Source: JBAYZQ01 sp041672385
Lineage (GTDB): Bacteria > Spirochaetota > Spirochaetia > Sphaerochaetales > Sphaerochaetaceae
Reading direction: 5' to 3'
DNA: 24,815 nt
Assembly: GCA_041672385.1 (NCBI GenBank)
Contig: JBAYZQ010000016.1
Span: forward strand, 1-24,815
A model generated the notes under the pieces. The model ran no database searches. It was not told where the DNA came from and was given only the letters and a program-made list of their open reading frames with translations. This document shows, one piece after another, positions 1 to 7,479 of this stretch. Numbering within the stretch: position 1 is the first letter of the stretch; every line of letters starts with the position of its first letter. Both the position numbers and the translations under genes were made by a program.

Positions 1-447
1 ATGTTGGAAGGACCTTGGAAAATAGCAGAATTATCAGGTGCTTATCCTAATGTAAAATATGGAACTGCTCCAATTCCTGCTGGAGAAGGCGGATCAATTT
101 CAGTACTTGGTGGTGAAGATATTGCTATGTTTAATAATGCTAATAAAGATGCTGCTTGGAAGTTTATGAAATTTATGACCAGTGACTTTGCTGAAGTAGA
201 AATGTCTAAATGTGGTCAAATACCAGTCAATAAAAAGGCTTTGGAAAACCCAGTAGTAGTAGAAGCTTCTTTTGCTCCTTATTTGGAAGCAATAAAGACA
301 GCTAAAGCTAGACCAACTGTAGCTTCTGCCTCAAAAATTGATAATGAATTAGTTGTAGCTATGCATGAAATTCTTGATGGAGAAAAAACTGCACAAAAAG
401 CAATGGATGATTTGGCAGTAAAAGTGGATGCACTTTTAGCTAAATAG
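1..447 (+). CDS. ABC sugar-type binding protein, family 1, C-terminal fragment
   Basis: This is the C-terminal 148 residues of an extracellular solute-binding protein; the gene begins before the window. The first in-frame ATG is very probably internal, because 'MLEGPWKIAEL' matches the conserved 'M..GPW.I' segment in the middle of family 1 (MalE/UgpB-like) binding proteins. 'GGEDIAMFNNANKDAAWKF' fits the following part of the C-terminal lobe, where 'A..F..F' helices pack near the ligand. The protein would capture a sugar or glycerophosphodiester-like ligand in the periplasm and pass it to the two permeases encoded next. No ATPase gene follows, so the importer either shares a MsmK/UgpC-type ATPase encoded elsewhere or has one upstream. 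The ligand cannot be read from this fragment. Confidence 0.9.
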   Translation: MLEGPWKIAELSGAYPNVKYGTAPIPAGEGGSISVLGGEDIAMFNNANKDAAWKFMKFMTSDFAEVEMSKCGQIPVNKKALENPVVVEASFAPYLEAIKTAKARPTVASASKIDNELVVAMHEILDGEKTAQKAMDDLAVKVDALLAK

Positions 448-458
448 TAGAAACGTTT

Positions 459-488
459 ATTTCCAGCAGAGAAAAATCTGCTGGAAAT
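459..488 (+). other. Intercistronic hairpin after the binding-protein gene
   Basis: A perfect 12-bp stem (459-470 with 477-488, arm ATTTCCAGCAGA) closes a 6-base GAAAAA loop just after the binding-protein stop codon. No T-run follows, so it is unlikely to be a full terminator. It probably protects the 3' end of the binding-protein message or lowers read-through into the permeases. Similar stems occur at 14924-14949 and 21520-21540, also directly after binding-protein genes. Confidence 0.75.
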
Positions 489-502
489 ATTGAGGATTAA
501 AA

Positions 503-1387
503 ATGCAAATAAAGAATAATAGTAGCAAATTTCAATTAGGAGCTTTAATGGCCCCAGGGTTGTTAATTTTTGCCCTATTTACAATTTATCCAATCTTTAG
601 ATTATTAATAGCGAGTTTTCATGATTGGACCCTTGCTTCAATGGTAAAGCAACCTTTTGTTGGTTGGAATAATTATAAAACTGTATTTTCAGATAAAACT
701 TTTTGGATTTCTTTTGAGAATTCGATTGTCTATGCTTTAGTGACAGTCCCAGGTCAAATGTTTTTAGGTCTATTAGTAGCTATTCTTATTGATGGAATAA
801 GAAAAATTTCTGTGGGTTTTAGAGTTCTTAATTATTTGCCGGTGATTACTTCATGGGTAATAGTATCATTAATATTTAAATATATTTTTAATACTGAAGG
901 TCTTTTAAATTATTTCCTTTTTAATATTCTTCATATTACTTCAAAAAATGTTAGATGGTTGGATTTCAGGTGGAGCGGACTTTGGGTTGCCATGTTTTTA
1001 GGTATTTGGAAAGGAGTAGGATGGAATATGGTAGTGTTTTTAGCAGCTCTTCAACAAGTCCCAAAAGTTTTATATGAAGCTGCGGAATTGGATGGTTGTA
1101 AGCCAATAAGAAAATTTTTTGCAATTACTTTGCCTAGTATAAAAGGATCAGTACTTTTTGCTTGGGTAATGCTTACTATTGGAGCTTTTAATGTTTATAC
1201 ATCAATAAAATTAATTACAAATGGAGCACCAGCTCATAAAACAGAAACTTTATTAACCTGGATGTATTACAAAGCTTTTAGTACTGGAGAATTTGGTTAT
1301 AGTGCAGCTCTATCTTTTATTATGGCTTTAACTTTATGTTTTTTAGCAATAATTCAATTTAAAATTATGAAAAAAAAGGATGAATAA
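503..1387 (+). CDS. ABC sugar-type permease, MalF/UgpA family
   Basis: This inner-membrane permease is the first transmembrane subunit of the sugar-type importer whose binding protein ends at 447. It has 294 residues, the usual length for the short UgpA/LacF-like type, with a first membrane helix at about 12-38 and several more after it. The EAA loop that docks on the ATPase is clear at residues 192-211 (EAAELDGCKPIRKFFAITLP). The start is an ATG about 6 bases after a GAGGA ribosome site. Its stop lies 2 bases before the next permease gene, so the two are co-translated. Family assignment is firm; the substrate is unknown. Confidence 0.93.
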   Translation: MQIKNNSSKFQLGALMAPGLLIFALFTIYPIFRLLIASFHDWTLASMVKQPFVGWNNYKTVFSDKTFWISFENSIVYALVTVPGQMFLGLLVAILIDGIRKISVGFRVLNYLPVITSWVIVSLIFKYIFNTEGLLNYFLFNILHITSKNVRWLDFRWSGLWVAMFLGIWKGVGWNMVVFLAALQQVPKVLYEAAELDGCKPIRKFFAITLPSIKGSVLFAWVMLTIGAFNVYTSIKLITNGAPAHKTETLLTWMYYKAFSTGEFGYSAALSFIMALTLCFLAIIQFKIMKKKDE

Positions 1388-1389
1388 TA

Positions 1390-2229
1390 ATGATTAATTC
1401 AAAAAAAAGTATAATAACAAGATATATTTTACTAATCATATTTTCATTAATAGCAATTTTCCCAATGATTTATATGCTAAGTACATCGTTAAAACCCAAT
1501 GGAGCTTTATATGAATTTCCTCCAAAATTCTTTCCTGACAAGAATGAATTAACTTTAGAAAACTACAAATATATTTTAAATGAATCAAAATTCATGAGAA
1601 ATTTTTTTAATAGTATTTATGTATCTGTAATAGCTGTAATTATTTCCTCAATAGTTTCAACTGGTTTGGCTTTTGTAATAGGTCGTTTTAAAAATAAATT
1701 TACAAAAATAATATTTTCTTGTCTTATTGTAACAATGGTAATTCCAGGAACTACTTTAATAGTACCTCAATTTGAAATGGCTGTAAAATTTAAAATTATT
1801 AATTCTCTTTCGGGGTTAATACCATTTTATATAGCTTGGGTAATTCCTTTTTCAACTTTTATGATTAAAGGTTTTATGGAAAATATTCCAAATAGTATTA
1901 TCGATGCTGCTGAAATAGATGGAGCTTCAATTTTTCAAGTTTTTTATAAGATTGCAGTTCCCCTTGCAGTCCCCGCAATAGCAAGTGTTTCTATCTTTAA
2001 TTTCCTCTCATCTTGGGAAGAATTTCCTTGGGCAAATACTGTAATTAACGATACCAAATTACGAACTTTACCAATTGCAATTACCGGATTTTTTGGACAA
2101 CATCAATTTACTCAATGGGGGTATGTTTTTGCATTGTCAGTTCTTTCATTAATTCCAGTTGTTGTAATATTTATTTCGTTCCAAAAGTTTTTTATTTCAG
2201 GATTAGCTTCTGGGGGAGTAAAAGGTTAA
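1390..2229 (+). CDS. ABC sugar-type permease, MalG/UgpE family
   Basis: This is the second transmembrane subunit of the same importer, at 279 residues. The N-terminal helix lies at about 11-32, and further hydrophobic segments follow near 75-97, 107-126 and 141-160. The EAA docking loop is at residues 172-191 (DAAEIDGASIFQVFYKIAVP). MalG-type proteins pair with a MalF-type partner, which is the gene directly upstream. It is the last gene of this operon: about 190 non-coding bases and a separate promoter follow. No ATP-binding subunit is present downstream, fitting a shared ATPase encoded elsewhere. Confidence 0.93.
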   Translation: MINSKKSIITRYILLIIFSLIAIFPMIYMLSTSLKPNGALYEFPPKFFPDKNELTLENYKYILNESKFMRNFFNSIYVSVIAVIISSIVSTGLAFVIGRFKNKFTKIIFSCLIVTMVIPGTTLIVPQFEMAVKFKIINSLSGLIPFYIAWVIPFSTFMIKGFMENIPNSIIDAAEIDGASIFQVFYKIAVPLAVPAIASVSIFNFLSSWEEFPWANTVINDTKLRTLPIAITGFFGQHQFTQWGYVFALSVLSLIPVVVIFISFQKFFISGLASGGVKG

Positions 2230-2232
2230 TTT

Positions 2233-2253
2233 TTTAAAGTTTTGTGCTTTAAA
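2233..2253 (+). terminator. Weak hairpin after the sugar permease operon
   Basis: A 7-bp AT-rich stem (TTTAAAG with CTTTAAA, 7-base loop) begins just after the stop codon of the last permease. No clear T-run follows, so termination here would be weak or factor-assisted. Little else can be assigned in the space before the tetR promoter at 2364. Confidence 0.3.
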
Positions 2254-2363
2254 TGAATAACATAATAAATGTTAATTGAATAAATCTTTCATAGCGAATA
2301 TTCAGCCTAAGTTATAAAAATGATAATTAGCAAAGAAAATATCTTGAATTTGTTCAAATTTTA

Positions 2364-2392
2364 TTGACAAAAAAGATGAGAAACAATATGTT
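2364..2392 (+). promoter_or_regulatory. Promoter of the TetR regulator gene
   Basis: A consensus -35 TTGACA at 2364-2369 is followed after exactly 17 bases by TATGTT at 2387-2392. The -10 lies inside the left half of the TetR operator (2388-2411), so binding would block RNA polymerase. Transcription would start near 2399, a short distance before the ATG at 2424. Confidence 0.7.
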
Positions 2393-2411
2393 AGTTATAA
2401 ATTACTAACTT
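2388..2411 (+). promoter_or_regulatory. TetR operator, copy 1 (autoregulatory)
   Basis: The site is ATGTTAGT, 8 spacer bases, then ACTAACTT, an inverted repeat with one mismatch. The same 8-8-8 arrangement with perfect arms recurs at 3033-3056 before the exporter gene. Two matching sites flanking a TetR gene are the classic sign of an operator recognised by that regulator. Confidence 0.8.
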
Positions 2412-2423
2412 AGGAAAACATTA

Positions 2424-3005
2424 ATGGAATTAACCAAACGCCAAAAAGAAATTATAAATGCTTCTATTGATTTAATTGCCACCGGTGGAATTCAAAATTT
2501 TACCATGAAATCTTTATCTAGAGATATTGGAATAAGTGAGCCTGCAATTTACAGACACTTTGATAGTAAATTAGATATTCTTATGGCTATTCTTACTAGT
2601 ATTCGAAATGATATTCAAAGTTTTGAAAAGAAAAATAATATTGAAAATAATGGAACATTAGAAGATATAAACAGGATGTTTTGCTTCCAAATAGAGAGTT
2701 TTGTTAAAAACCCATCACTTGCTTCTATTCTTTTTTCAGAAGAGATTTTTCAAAATGAATTAAAACTTTCAAATAATGTCAAATCTATTATGAATGATAC
2801 TTGTGATCTTGTTGAAAAAGTTATTTTAAGAGAGCAAAAAAAAGGAAATGTTACATGCGATATAAATTCACAAGTGCTTACAAATATTATTATTGGAACA
2901 ATACGTTTAATTGTTATCAAGTGGAAATTAGCAGGATGTAAGAATGACTTAAAGAAGATTTATACAATGCACTGGAATTCGTTAAATAGTTTATTAAAAA
3001 TGTAA
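2424..3005 (+). CDS. TetR/AcrR-family transcriptional regulator
   Basis: This 193-residue protein has the standard TetR size and layout. The N-terminal helix-turn-helix at about residues 27-48 contains the family signature (SLSRDIGISEPAIYRHFDSK). The remaining helices form the ligand-binding and dimerisation part, which is too variable to suggest an inducer. An AGGA ribosome site sits just upstream of the ATG. A shared 24-bp inverted repeat lies over its own promoter and before the downstream RND exporter gene, so it most likely represses both itself and the exporter operon, with release by a hydrophobic or amphipathic compound that the exporter handles. The repression target is well supported by sequence; the inducer is a guess. 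Confidence 0.93.
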   Translation: MELTKRQKEIINASIDLIATGGIQNFTMKSLSRDIGISEPAIYRHFDSKLDILMAILTSIRNDIQSFEKKNNIENNGTLEDINRMFCFQIESFVKNPSLASILFSEEIFQNELKLSNNVKSIMNDTCDLVEKVILREQKKGNVTCDINSQVLTNIIIGTIRLIVIKWKLAGCKNDLKKIYTMHWNSLNSLLKM

Positions 3006-3032
3006 AATTAAATACTTTTTATTTTATTATTT

Positions 3033-3056
3033 ATGTTAGTTTTTGATAACTAACAT
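3033..3056 (+). promoter_or_regulatory. TetR operator, copy 2 (exporter operon)
   Basis: A perfect inverted repeat, ATGTTAGT-N8-ACTAACAT, lies in the 103-base gap between tetR and the RND exporter. Spacing and arms match copy 1 at 2388-2411. A TATGTT at 3032-3037 could be a -10, as in copy 1, but no good -35 precedes it, so the promoter itself is not clearly resolved. Confidence 0.8.
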
Positions 3057-3108
3057 AAATGATTGCAATTCAAAATTTATATTCAAATACATGTCTTATG
3101 GAGGTTTT

Positions 3109-5412
3109 ATGGAAAAGGTGTTAAATACAATACTTAAACGGCCTATGCTTACAATCTTGGTTGTTCTAGTAGTCTCAATTGGATTTTTCTTTATAATGGA
3201 AGAAAATACAAGAATGGAAACGGATTTAGATGAATACATGCCTGAATCTAATCCAGCGTTTGTTTACAGCAATCAAGCAGAAGATTGGTTTAATATTAGA
3301 GATGGAATAGTTATTGCTATACAGAATAAAAATGGAATTTATAATTCTTCTACTCTCAGTAAAATCAAAAATCTTACAAAAGATCTTCAAAAAATGGAAG
3401 GGATAGAGAAATCTGATGTTACATCACTTTATACAGCCGATAATATTATCGGATCTGAGTATGGGTTAGAAGTTGAACCTTTTTATACAAAAGTTCCTGA
3501 AAGTGAAGAAGATTTAATAAATTTGAAAGCAGCTGTACAAAATAATGACATGATTGCTAATCGTCTCATCTCAGAAGATGAAACGGTAGCTTTAATAATG
3601 GTTGAAATTAGTGATGATGTCTTTACTGATGAATTTTATCAAAAGATTAATGATCTTACTTATTCTTATGAAGGAGATGAAACTCTTTATGTTGCAGGGC
3701 GACCAATTGTAGAGGGGACTCTTGCAGCATTAGCACCTGCAGATATGGCAAAAATGATACCCATTGTTATTCTTGTTATTATTTTGGTCTTATATCTACT
3801 CATGAAAAGTGTACGTGCTACTTTTATGACACTTATGGTCGTGCTTTTTAGTGTATTATGGACATTTGGTCTTATGGCTGCTGTTGATATTCCAATTTAT
3901 GCAGTATCTACGATGATTCCGGTGATGCTTATTGCAATTGGAGTTGCTGATGGAATCCATATAATTAATTACCTTCGGCAATATAAGTCTAATAATCCGA
4001 ACGCAAAGGACGATGAAGCTTTAAGCATAACTTTAAAAAACCTTTGGAAACCTGTTGTTATGACTTCTGTAACGACAGCTGTTGGTTTTATTTCTTTACT
4101 TACTTCTCAGGTGTATCCTATTAAGTATTTTGGTATTTTTACTGCCTTTGGTGTTATGGTTGCAATGTGTTTTTCACTTGTTCTTCTTCCAGCAGGATTA
4201 AAGCTTATGGGACTTCCTAAATGGAAAAAATCAAAAAGAACTACTACGAAAATATCGAGTTTTTCTAAGAGCTATTCAATGCTATTAATTAGGCACAAAT
4301 ATATTTTCTATTTTTTAACTGTGCTAATTTTAGTTTTTTCCTTATGGGGAATAACAAAAGTATGGATTGATTCAAGTTTTATTTCACAATTTGATAAAAA
4401 TACGGATATTGTCCTGTCTGACAATTTTATAAACAATAATTTTGGAGGGACTTCAACTTTAAATGTTATTTTAGATGCCTCTGAAGAGGGTACGTTTAAA
4501 AACCCAGAAGTTTTAATACTTGCTGAAACAATGCAAAATGATCTAGAAAACTCATTAAATAAAGTTGGAAATTCATTTGCTTTGACAGATTATCTTAAAC
4601 GCATGAATATGGTCATGAATGCTGATAATCCTTCCTTTAATACCATTCCACAAACACGTGAAATGATAGCCCAATATTTGTTGCTTTATGAAATGTCAGG
4701 TGATCCAGATAATCTCTTAAAAGTTGTTGATTACAATTATAAAAAGGCAAATATGACCTTCCAATTAAAAGACGATACATCTCAAACAATTACTTCAGCA
4801 ATAAATTTGATAGAAAAATACATTCCTGACTTTGAAAAATTAGGAATCTCTGTTAACTATGCCGGTTCTGGATATAGAGGTCTTGTTTTTTCTAATCTTA
4901 TACTTGAAGGACAAATCTTAAGTATATTTTTGTCTCTTCTAATTGTTGTTATTTTGCTCTCATTTATGTTTAGTAGTTTGCGTATAGGGCTTATTGCCTC
5001 TGTGCCGATTGTTACTACGGCTTTTATTAGTTTTGGTATCATGGGACTTTTAAATATTCCTCTGAGTACGACAACAGCATTGCTTTCAAGTATTGCCATT
5101 GGTATTGGCATCGATTATGCAGTTCACTTTATTGAAACTTATAAGTTAAATTCCGTTAAAACAACAACAAAAGAACTCACTCTAGAAAAAACGATGAGTT
5201 ATTCCGGAAAAGCTATTTTATACAATGCAATTGTTGTAATTGCAGGTTTTTTAGTTTTATTGTTTTCGCTGTTTCCTTTAAATCGAACACTTGGAGCATT
5301 GGTATCTCTCAACATGTTCACAAGTTTTATCGGAACACTGACGATTATGGCGGTACTTTTGTATCAATCAAATATTTATTTTAATAATAGAAATAAGGAG
5401 AAAAAGTTATGA
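3109..5412 (+). CDS. MMPL/RND-superfamily exporter
   Basis: This 767-residue inner-membrane protein has the two-fold RND layout: one N-terminal helix, a large periplasmic loop, a block of helices, then the pattern repeated. Both halves carry the conserved intramembrane segment (IGVADGIHIINYLRQYK in the first, IGIGIDYAVHFIETYK in the second). The length fits the short MMPL/HpnN-like exporters rather than the roughly 1,000-residue AcrB type. I place the start at ATG 3109 because GGAGG lies at 3100-3104; an in-frame TTG at 3043 would add 22 residues but lies inside the operator and lacks a ribosome site. The stop overlaps the next gene by 4 bases (ATGA). MMPL proteins often move lipids or other hydrophobic molecules, which fits the LolA-like and barrel genes downstream. 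Confidence 0.92.
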   Translation: MEKVLNTILKRPMLTILVVLVVSIGFFFIMEENTRMETDLDEYMPESNPAFVYSNQAEDWFNIRDGIVIAIQNKNGIYNSSTLSKIKNLTKDLQKMEGIEKSDVTSLYTADNIIGSEYGLEVEPFYTKVPESEEDLINLKAAVQNNDMIANRLISEDETVALIMVEISDDVFTDEFYQKINDLTYSYEGDETLYVAGRPIVEGTLAALAPADMAKMIPIVILVIILVLYLLMKSVRATFMTLMVVLFSVLWTFGLMAAVDIPIYAVSTMIPVMLIAIGVADGIHIINYLRQYKSNNPNAKDDEALSITLKNLWKPVVMTSVTTAVGFISLLTSQVYPIKYFGIFTAFGVMVAMCFSLVLLPAGLKLMGLPKWKKSKRTTTKISSFSKSYSMLLIRHKYIFYFLTVLILVFSLWGITKVWIDSSFISQFDKNTDIVLSDNFINNNFGGTSTLNVILDASEEGTFKNPEVLILAETMQNDLENSLNKVGNSFALTDYLKRMNMVMNADNPSFNTIPQTREMIAQYLLLYEMSGDPDNLLKVVDYNYKKANMTFQLKDDTSQTITSAINLIEKYIPDFEKLGISVNYAGSGYRGLVFSNLILEGQILSIFLSLLIVVILLSFMFSSLRIGLIASVPIVTTAFISFGIMGLLNIPLSTTTALLSSIAIGIGIDYAVHFIETYKLNSVKTTTKELTLEKTMSYSGKAILYNAIVVIAGFLVLLFSLFPLNRTLGALVSLNMFTSFIGTLTIMAVLLYQSNIYFNNRNKEKKL

Positions 5413-6197
5413 AAAAGAAATATATAGCAATGTTTTTTATGCTAGTTGTGTTTTGTTTGTTTATTTGGGCACAAAATAGTGATGAAATAATTACCGGAGA
5501 ACAGATTATGGACAATGTTTATAATCGACAAACACCTGATGATTTGAAAGGAAACCTTAAAATGATTTTAGAAAATAATAGAGGCGACCAACGTGTTCGT
5601 GAGATAAACCAATTTATAAAAAATACAGAGCAAGATGAAAAAAAGATTATGTTTTTTACTTCTCCTGCGGATGTAGCTAACACTTCTTTTATGAATTGGA
5701 GCTATGAAGATGAAAATGTAGAAGATTCTCAATGGATTTATTTACCAGCTATAAAAAAAATAAAAAGGATTTCTAGTAGTAGCAGTAGTGATTATTTTAT
5801 GGGATCGGATTTTACTTATGATGATTTAGGTAATAGAAAACCAAGTGAGGATACCCATACGCTATTAAGAAGCGAAGTCCTGGATAATTCAAATTGCTAT
5901 GTTGTGCAAAGTATCCCGGTTGATGAAGACTCCATGTATTCAAAAACAATTACCTGGGTTTTGCCCGATAGCTGGGTCGGTGTAAAAAAAGAGTTTTATG
6001 ATGAAGATGGAGATCTTTTAAAAGAATTAGACATACAAAAGCTTGAAGAAATAAAAGGATATTGGATTATTGCAAAGTCTTTGATGACAAATGTGCAAAA
6101 AGATCATACGACCCTTATGGAGTTATCAGATTTACAAGTTAATACCGGACTTCAAGATAAGATATTTACTGAACGAATTATGGTAAGGGGAATATAA
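5409..6197 (+). CDS. Outer membrane lipoprotein-sorting (LolA-like) family protein
   Basis: This 262-residue secreted protein has a signal peptide (about residues 1-21, cleaved after 'FIWA'). The mature part matches the LolA-like family common beside MMPL exporters: 'ADVANTSFMNWSYED', 'SQWIYLPAIKKIKRISSS' and 'FMGSDFTYDDLGNR' appear in order. LolA-type folds are half-barrels that shield a lipid chain in the periplasm, so this protein could carry a lipid or lipoprotein from the exporter to the outer membrane. It has no lipobox cysteine, in keeping with a soluble carrier. It overlaps the exporter gene by 4 bases and the barrel gene by 1 base, so the three products are probably made together. 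Family is clear; cargo is unknown. Confidence 0.88.
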   Translation: MKKKYIAMFFMLVVFCLFIWAQNSDEIITGEQIMDNVYNRQTPDDLKGNLKMILENNRGDQRVREINQFIKNTEQDEKKIMFFTSPADVANTSFMNWSYEDENVEDSQWIYLPAIKKIKRISSSSSSDYFMGSDFTYDDLGNRKPSEDTHTLLRSEVLDNSNCYVVQSIPVDEDSMYSKTITWVLPDSWVGVKKEFYDEDGDLLKELDIQKLEEIKGYWIIAKSLMTNVQKDHTTLMELSDLQVNTGLQDKIFTERIMVRGI

Positions 6198-7366
6198 TGA
6201 AATTGAAAAAATGGATTTTTATCGTTATGATGTTGTCTTTAGTGAGTGCCTTTTCCTCTGAAATAGATTTTAGTGGATATGTTCGAAATTATACCGGAGT
6301 ACTTTTGCAAGAAGATTCTGAGTTTCCTGTTTTACAAAATTCCTTTGATATGAGTATTGGCTACCAGTCAAATAAAGGAGCATTCTTAGCAAATCCCTAT
6401 TTGAATATAAACAAAGATACAATATCAGATATTGATTTTCGAGAACTCTATATAGATCTCTTTTTTACTAATTTTGATGTACGAATAGGTAAGCAACAAG
6501 TTGTTTGGGGCAAAGCGGATGGTGTTTTTATTACTGATGTTGTGTCTCCAAAAAACTTACAAGAGTTTATGCTTCCTGATTTTAAAGAAATTCGTATAGG
6601 AGTGAATGCTGCTAAAGTAAATTATTACATTGGTGGGAGTATGATAGAATTAATCTGGGTTCCTCAATTTGTATCAAATACAATGCCTTCAGAAGATTCA
6701 ATTTGGAATACCCGCCATATAGATTTTTCAAATAGTGCTGATGATATAGATACAAGTCTTGAAAACAGTGAGTATTTTGCTCGCTATTCTATTATGACAT
6801 CTTTATTTGATTTAGAGCTTGTTGGTGGATATATGTGGGATGATGAACCCACAATTACTGCTATGACTCCGCAAATAACGTTTAAACACGAGCGATTGGC
6901 AATGGCTGGAGGAAGTGTTGGCTCAACTGTTGGTGATTTTGTCTTACGCAGTGAAGGAGCTTATTATACTGGTAAAGATTTTGTAACAAGTGGTAATCTT
7001 TTAGAATCTGACTATATTCATTACATGGCAGGCTTAGATTATTCATTTTCAGGTTACAAAATAAGTACTCAATTTATTCAAAAGGCAATTCTTAATTACG
7101 ATGATTCTATGGTAAGTGATCAATTTTCAAACACAATGACTTTCATGATTAACAAAAAGTTTTTGCGTGATACTTTGACTACAGAATTTTTTACCTATGT
7201 TGAGTTTGGTGACCTAAATGCTCTTTTGCGACCAAAACTAACCTATGCTTTTGATGATGGGATTTCCCTTATTTTCGGAGCAAACTTTTTTGTAGGTAAT
7301 AGTGGTACTTATGGCCAGTTTGACAAGAACGATATGGCCTTTGTTCAAATCAAGTATAATTATTAA
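6197..7366 (+). CDS. Probable outer membrane beta-barrel, DUF1302-like
   Basis: This 389-residue protein has an N-terminal signal peptide (about 1-18 to 1-21) and then alternating polar and hydrophobic stretches typical of beta-barrels, ending in an aromatic C-terminus (...IKYNY), as outer membrane proteins do. The stretch 'RIGKQQVVWGKADGVFITDVVSP' followed by 'EFMLPDFKEIRIGVNA' resembles the DUF1302 family, whose members are often encoded with MMPL exporters. It starts 1 base inside the LolA-like gene and closes the operon. It may form the outer membrane end of the export route, or receive material from the LolA-like carrier. The barrel call rests on sequence pattern and context; the DUF1302 match is from recall. 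Confidence 0.75.
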   Translation: MKLKKWIFIVMMLSLVSAFSSEIDFSGYVRNYTGVLLQEDSEFPVLQNSFDMSIGYQSNKGAFLANPYLNINKDTISDIDFRELYIDLFFTNFDVRIGKQQVVWGKADGVFITDVVSPKNLQEFMLPDFKEIRIGVNAAKVNYYIGGSMIELIWVPQFVSNTMPSEDSIWNTRHIDFSNSADDIDTSLENSEYFARYSIMTSLFDLELVGGYMWDDEPTITAMTPQITFKHERLAMAGGSVGSTVGDFVLRSEGAYYTGKDFVTSGNLLESDYIHYMAGLDYSFSGYKISTQFIQKAILNYDDSMVSDQFSNTMTFMINKKFLRDTLTTEFFTYVEFGDLNALLRPKLTYAFDDGISLIFGANFFVGNSGTYGQFDKNDMAFVQIKYNY

Positions 7367-7410
7367 TAATAGTACTTGAGGCTGAAAAAGGTAAATCAAA
7401 AGTTAAAAAA

Positions 7411-7444
7411 CCCAGTCCCAGAAGGGTAAGGGGGGGGGACTGGG
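7411..7444 (-). terminator. Intrinsic terminator of adenine deaminase
   Basis: A perfect 9-bp GC-rich stem (7411-7419 with 7436-7444, arm CCCAGTCCC) encloses a 16-base loop. On the minus strand it lies about 36 bases after the adenine deaminase stop and is followed by six T's, as expected of an intrinsic terminator. It may also slow transcripts of the barrel operon on the plus strand, where the following run is AAAATTT. A run of nine G's (7430-7438) spans the loop and right arm. Confidence 0.85.
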
Positions 7445-7479
7445 AAAATTTATTAATAAATTTTGTTATAAAAGTAACT

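Noticed and set aside
1..3. ATG at position 1 as the true start of the first gene
   Set aside because: The encoded 'MLEGPW' segment is an internal conserved motif of family 1 binding proteins, so the gene starts before the window.
3043..3108. In-frame extension of the RND exporter from a TTG at 3043
   Set aside because: The TTG lies inside the TetR operator and has no ribosome site, while ATG 3109 is preceded by GGAGG. The extra 22 residues are not hydrophobic or family-like.
7430..7438. G9 tract as a phase-variation switch of a gene
   Set aside because: It lies outside any coding region and away from promoters, within a terminator, so slippage cannot shift a reading frame.
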